DNA of 9,281 nucleotides. Source: Bacillota bacterium. Its GTDB lineage: Bacteria; Bacillota; Peptococcia; Peptococcales; Peptococcaceae. Position numbers and translations under genes: made by a program. The notes below the pieces were generated by a model, which was not told the DNA's origin, did no database searches, and saw only the letters and a list, made by a program, of their open reading frames with translations. Below, piece by piece: positions 6,081 through 9,281 of the stretch. Every line of letters begins with the position of its first letter. The stretch's first letter is position 1. Location of the stretch: NCBI GenBank assembly GCA_023443145.1, contig JAEZVS010000127.1, positions 1-9,281 on the forward strand, in the 5' to 3' direction.

Positions 6081-6901
6081 CCCAACCATCTCAATCGTCT
6101 GCGCCGAAGGCCGAAGAAACGGCCCCCTCTTTGGCCCAATTGCGTCTGGCTGCTGCCCGCGATGCGGCACGCCCCAAAGGGCTGGATTTTGTTCAGGCCC
6201 TCATTGACTCGCCGCTATATTTTGCAGGAGATCGCCATTTTGCGGACGATGCGTCCATAGTGGGCGGCGTGGGCGGCTTTATGGATCGACCGGTGACGTT
6301 TATTGCCATTGACAAAGGCCGTAATGTATCTGAAAGCATGACCCGTCATTTCGGCATGGTGCATCCGGAAGGCTATCGCAAAGCGCTGCGGCTTCTTCAG
6401 CAGGCGGAAAAATTTGGCCGGCCGGTGCTGACTTTTATTGATACGCCCGGAGCCTATCCCGGTGTTGGAGCTGAAGAACGGGGGCAGGCCTGGGCCATTT
6501 CCGAATTGATGAGCGCCTTTGCGGCGGCAACGGTTCCCACCATTGCCACCATCACCGGAGAAGGCGCCAGCGGCGGTGCGATGGCGTTGGCTCTTACAGA
6601 TCGCCGGCTGATGTTGGAAAATGCCATCTTTGCCATTCTTTCTCCGGAGGGTTTTGCCTCTATATTATGGAAAGATGCATCCTTGGCGTCAAAGGCGGCC
6701 GAGCGTATGGGGCTTTGTGCCGAAGATATTATGGCTGCCGGGTTTTTAGATGAAATCATTGCAGAAGGACCGACAGATGACCGCACTTTTTCATCTTTGC
6801 GTGATGCCTTGACCCGCCATCTAAGTGAACTCTTGGCCCTTTCTCCTTCTGAACGCTTACAGATGCGCCGTCAAAAACTGGAGGTGGCCCCATGGGATTG
6901 A
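6077..6901 (+). CDS. accA: Acetyl-CoA carboxylase carboxyltransferase alpha subunit, 274 aa
   Basis: Partner of AccD in the malonyl-CoA-forming carboxyltransferase. Hallmarks are FGMVHPEGYRKALRL at 92-106, FIDTPGAYPGVGAEERGQ at 120-137, the oxyanion-hole region GEGASGGAMAL at 161-171, and LSPEGFASILWKD at 188-200. It is shorter than the E. coli protein (319 aa), with a brief N-terminal region, as is common in Firmicutes. Start is ATG 6077, with AGGAGG at 6066-6071 five bases upstream; it overlaps accD by 4 bp. The end overlaps fabH by 10 bp. Confidence 0.94.
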   Translation: MTQPSQSSAPKAEETAPSLAQLRLAAARDAARPKGLDFVQALIDSPLYFAGDRHFADDASIVGGVGGFMDRPVTFIAIDKGRNVSESMTRHFGMVHPEGYRKALRLLQQAEKFGRPVLTFIDTPGAYPGVGAEERGQAWAISELMSAFAAATVPTIATITGEGASGGAMALALTDRRLMLENAIFAILSPEGFASILWKDASLASKAAERMGLCAEDIMAAGFLDEIIAEGPTDDRTFSSLRDALTRHLSELLALSPSERLQMRRQKLEVAPWD

Positions 6902-7803
6902 CCGTTTTGGATGCCGCCTACACACCGGCAGATCATGTAGTGGACAACCATTATTTTATATCATTTATGGACACCAGCGATGAATGGATTCGCAGCCGCA
7001 CAGGCATTGAAACACGTCAGTTCAGTAGGCGGCCGATGGTGGATTTTGCTGCGGAAGCGGCTCAAGGTCTGGATTTAACCCGGGCGGCAGGTTCCATTCG
7101 CTTGCTTTTGTGTGCCACCCTTTCGGCAGAAGTGGCTATGCCGTCGACGGCAGCGGCCATCCACGAACGTCTGGCATTGCCGGAAGACGTGTTTTCGGCA
7201 GACATCAACATGGCTTGTTCCGGCTTTGTGGGGGCGCTTATATTGGCAGAAGGCCAGTTGGCGCCGGGAGAGTGCGCTCTGGTGGTGGGGGCCGAGAAGC
7301 TTTCCGCCGTTACCGATGTGAGCGATCGCGGCACAGGTTTTCTCTTTGGCGATGGTGCCGGAGCGGTGTTGGTGCAAAAAAACAGAGCGCCGCGGCGGGC
7401 TGTTTACGGCACGTTGCCCGGAGAAGGCCTCACCCTTTCTCGAGACGGATTTGTGCAGATGGACGGCAAACACATTTATAAATTTGCCGTGTCGGCGGTA
7501 CCTGAAATGATGAAGCGCCTTTGTCCTCAAGGTTTGGATGAGGTGGACCATGTGGTGCTGCATCAAGCCAATGCCCGGATTCTGGCCCAGGTGGCCCAAA
7601 AAACCGGCGGCGGCCATAAATTCCTGCAAAACATTCAATCTTGGGGCAACACCTCGTCGGCCAGTGTGCCCATACTCTTGGGCGAGGCGGCAGAACAAGG
7701 CATTTTCCAACAAGGGGATAACATTTTATTGGCAGGTTTCGGTGGCGGATTGACTTATGCCGCCACCCTGGTGACATGGAGGAATACATACATTGATGAA
7801 TAG
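6892..7803 (+). CDS. fabH: Beta-ketoacyl-ACP synthase III, 303 aa
   Basis: Starts chain synthesis by condensing a short acyl-CoA primer with malonyl-ACP. The Cys-His-Asn triad is C109 (NMACSGF), H224 (VVLHQANARI) and N253 (WGNTSSASVP). DTSDEWIRSRTGI at 27-39 keeps W32 and R36 of the CoA site, and FGDGAGAVL and the C-terminal GFGGGLTYA are typical. It is compact: the segment between GAVL (157-160) and MDGKHIYKF (190-198) is about 12 residues shorter than in E. coli FabH. Start is ATG 6892 with GGAGG at 6880-6884; it overlaps accA by 10 bp and fabK by 8 bp. Primer choice (acetyl or branched) cannot be read from the sequence. Confidence 0.94.
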   Translation: MGLTVLDAAYTPADHVVDNHYFISFMDTSDEWIRSRTGIETRQFSRRPMVDFAAEAAQGLDLTRAAGSIRLLLCATLSAEVAMPSTAAAIHERLALPEDVFSADINMACSGFVGALILAEGQLAPGECALVVGAEKLSAVTDVSDRGTGFLFGDGAGAVLVQKNRAPRRAVYGTLPGEGLTLSRDGFVQMDGKHIYKFAVSAVPEMMKRLCPQGLDEVDHVVLHQANARILAQVAQKTGGGHKFLQNIQSWGNTSSASVPILLGEAAEQGIFQQGDNILLAGFGGGLTYAATLVTWRNTYIDE

Positions 7804-8725
7804 TCAAAAATGGCTGGGTACCGAATATCCTTTTATTCAAGGGGGCATGGCTCATGTGGCCACAGGCCGGTTTGCCGCGGCGGTATCTAATGCCGGCGGT
7901 TTGGGCACCATCGGCACCGGAGGCATGACGGCAGATCAGTTGGCAGAAGAGATTGCGCTTTGTAAGTGTCTGACCGACCGGCCTTTTGCGGTAAATGTGC
8001 TGATGATTCACTGGGAAATTGAAAAAATTGCCGATGTGGTGACGCAGGCGCAGGTGCCTTTTGTGACAACCGGTGCGGGAAACCCGGCTGAATATATGGC
8101 CCGCTGGCAGGCCGCAGGCATTCGGGTCATGCCAGTGGTGGGTTCGGCTGTGATGGCGCGTCGCATGGAAAAAATAGGCGCCGATGCCATTATTTGTGAA
8201 GGTCAGGAGGCGGGCGGCCACATCGGTGCCCTTTCCACCATGGTGCTTTTGCCTCAAGTGGCGCAAGCGGTGTCGGTGCCGGTGATTGGCGCCGGCGGTA
8301 TTGCCACCGGAGAGCAGGTGCTGGCGGCAGAGGCGCTGGGCGCCTGCGGGATACAGATGGGTACGCGGCTGTTGCTTTCAGAGGAATGTCCTGTTCATCC
8401 GGCTTATAAAGAGCGGTTGCGTAAGGCCAAATCGTCACAGGTAACGGTGATCGGCCGCATTGGCGGCATGCCCACGCGCGTGTTGCAAAATGATATGACG
8501 CGCCGTTATATTGAGGCGGAAAAAAGCGGCGCCGATATGGAAACGCTGGAAAAATTTACTCTTTCCGCACTTCGACGTGCTGTGCACGATGGCGATATTC
8601 TGGAAGGATCGGTCATGTGCGGAGATGTGGTGGGCGCCATCGATGACGTAGTGCCTCTGGCAGATCTTTTTGCAGCGCTCTGGAAAGATTATAAGGAAAG
8701 GCGGAAAAATTTATGTGCGCAATAA
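7796..8725 (+). CDS. fabK: Flavin-dependent enoyl-ACP reductase II, 309 aa
   Basis: Catalyses the last reduction in each elongation cycle (trans-2-enoyl-ACP to acyl-ACP) with FMN and NAD(P)H. It is a TIM barrel of the nitronate monooxygenase superfamily, but the close match is to streptococcal FabK: YPFIQGGMAHVA at 11-22, SNAGGLGTIG at 31-40, RPFAVN at 62-67, TTGAGNPAEYM at 91-101, MEKIGADA at 124-131, EAGGHIGALSTM at 138-149 with the active-site H142, VIGAGGIATGE at 164-173 and QMGTR at 187-191. FabK enzymes are known to resist triclosan, unlike FabI. The start is ATG 7796, overlapping fabH by 8 bp; GGAGG at 7778-7782 is rather far (13 bp), so TTG 7793 remains possible. Confidence 0.92.
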   Translation: MNSQKWLGTEYPFIQGGMAHVATGRFAAAVSNAGGLGTIGTGGMTADQLAEEIALCKCLTDRPFAVNVLMIHWEIEKIADVVTQAQVPFVTTGAGNPAEYMARWQAAGIRVMPVVGSAVMARRMEKIGADAIICEGQEAGGHIGALSTMVLLPQVAQAVSVPVIGAGGIATGEQVLAAEALGACGIQMGTRLLLSEECPVHPAYKERLRKAKSSQVTVIGRIGGMPTRVLQNDMTRRYIEAEKSGADMETLEKFTLSALRRAVHDGDILEGSVMCGDVVGAIDDVVPLADLFAALWKDYKERRKNLCAQ

Positions 8726-9281
8726 CCATTGGGCGACATCAGCTGACGCTGCCCCTTATTCAAGGAGGAATGGGCATTGGGGTGTCTCTTTCTGGGCTGG
8801 CGGGATCCGTGGCTCGGCGTGGCGCCATGGGCGTGATCAGCGGTGTGAATCCCGGCTATCGTGCCCCTGATTTTATGGATGATCCTCTGGCTGCCAATGA
8901 GCGGGTGTTAAAGGAAGAAATTCAAAAGGCCAAAGCCCTCTCTGCCAGTCGAGGGATGGTGGGCGTCAATGTGATGGTTGCCATGCGCCGCTTTCGCGAG
9001 ATGGTGGTGGCGGCGGTGGAAGGCGGCGCCGATGCGCTCATCTGCGGGGCCGGCTTGCCGCTGGAATTGCCCTCTCTGGTACCCAAACAGGTAGCGGTGG
9101 CCCCCATTGTTTCCAGTTGGCGGGCATTGCGTTTGGTGCTCGACACCTGGCAGCGCCGCTATGATCGGCGCCCTGATTTCGTAGTGGTGGAAGGGCCGCT
9201 GGCCGGCGGTCATCTGGGATTTTCTGCCGATGAGGTGGCCACGTCTCGTTTAGAGAACATTGTGGCGGATATTCGCAGCCG
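8713..9281 (+). CDS. Second flavin TIM-barrel oxidoreductase, FabX-like/nitronate monooxygenase family, 3' end cut by window
   Basis: The first 189 residues of an FMN enzyme of the nitronate monooxygenase superfamily. IQGGMGIGVSLSGLAG (16-31) and GAMGVISG (37-44) are FMN-binding features, followed by GVNVM (84-88), CGAGLPLELP (111-120), APIVSSWRAL (130-139) and VVVEGPLAGGHLGF (157-170) with the presumed catalytic H167. It is clearly different from the FabK next to it: QGGMGIGVS rather than QGGMAHVA, and EGPLAGGHLG rather than EGQEAGGHIG. From memory, the IGxH start, the GAGLP segment, the PI(V/I)SS segment and EGPL(A/S)GGHxG resemble Helicobacter pylori FabX. Start is ATG 8713, overlapping fabK by 13 bp with only a weak AAGG ahead, so coupled translation is likely. 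Standard annotation would say nitronate monooxygenase. A role in fatty acid synthesis is inferred from the operon; the C-terminal part that would separate the options is outside the window. Confidence 0.85.
   Translation, partial: MCAITIGRHQLTLPLIQGGMGIGVSLSGLAGSVARRGAMGVISGVNPGYRAPDFMDDPLAANERVLKEEIQKAKALSASRGMVGVNVMVAMRRFREMVVAAVEGGADALICGAGLPLELPSLVPKQVAVAPIVSSWRALRLVLDTWQRRYDRRPDFVVVEGPLAGGHLGFSADEVATSRLENIVADIRS

Noticed and set aside
7075..7713. 212-codon open frame on the minus strand within fabH
   Set aside because: It lies wholly opposite fabH, whose catalytic residues are all intact. Its product shows no recognisable family pattern and there is no ribosome binding site. It is a by-product of codon bias.
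7430..8266. 278-codon open frame on the minus strand across fabH and fabK
   Set aside because: Antisense to two well-conserved genes, with low-complexity His/Arg-rich composition typical of shadow frames.
1..9281. CRISPR arrays, insertion sequences, prophage, tRNA or rRNA genes
   Set aside because: No spaced repeat arrays, transposase frames, terminal inverted repeats, integrase or structural RNA motifs were seen on either strand.

Overview
The window looks like chromosomal DNA of a Firmicutes/Clostridia-type anaerobe. Start sites carry strong AGGAGG-like ribosome binding sites. The enoyl reductase is of the flavin FabK type. Acetyl-CoA carboxylase is the four-subunit bacterial form, encoded inside a fatty acid synthesis operon. 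Base composition looks near 50% G+C by eye (not calculated), so this is not a very low-G+C member. I cannot name the genus.

Layout: (1) Positions 1-1188, plus strand: the 3' part of an EamA/DMT-type membrane transporter, then a small single-domain cupin, probably one transcription unit ending in a strong hairpin terminator. (2) Positions 1288-2722, minus strand: a 14-TM-type DHA2 multidrug efflux MFS protein with its own terminator facing the cupin's, and a promoter whose spacer carries a perfect 14-bp palindrome. (3) Positions 2723-3146: a 424-bp divergent intergenic region with the MFS promoter, the fatty acid operon promoter, a 42-bp near-perfect palindrome that also contains three 14-bp tandem repeats, and a small leader hairpin. 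(4) Positions 3147-9281, plus strand: acpP-accB-accC-accD-accA-fabH-fabK, then a second flavin TIM-barrel enzyme cut by the window end. Every junction in this operon overlaps, by 8, 8, 35, 4, 10, 8 and 13 bp.

How it works together: AccB, AccC, AccD and AccA make malonyl-CoA. FabH condenses an acyl-CoA primer with malonyl-ACP, using the AcpP carrier. FabK does the last reduction of each cycle. The missing steps (FabD, FabG, FabF, FabZ) would be expected downstream, outside the window.

The most interesting item is the last gene. It would normally be labelled nitronate monooxygenase, but its visible motifs resemble FabX, the Helicobacter flavoenzyme that makes unsaturated fatty acids. Next are the unusual control region ahead of acpP and an AccC active-site loop in which a normally invariant motif is changed.
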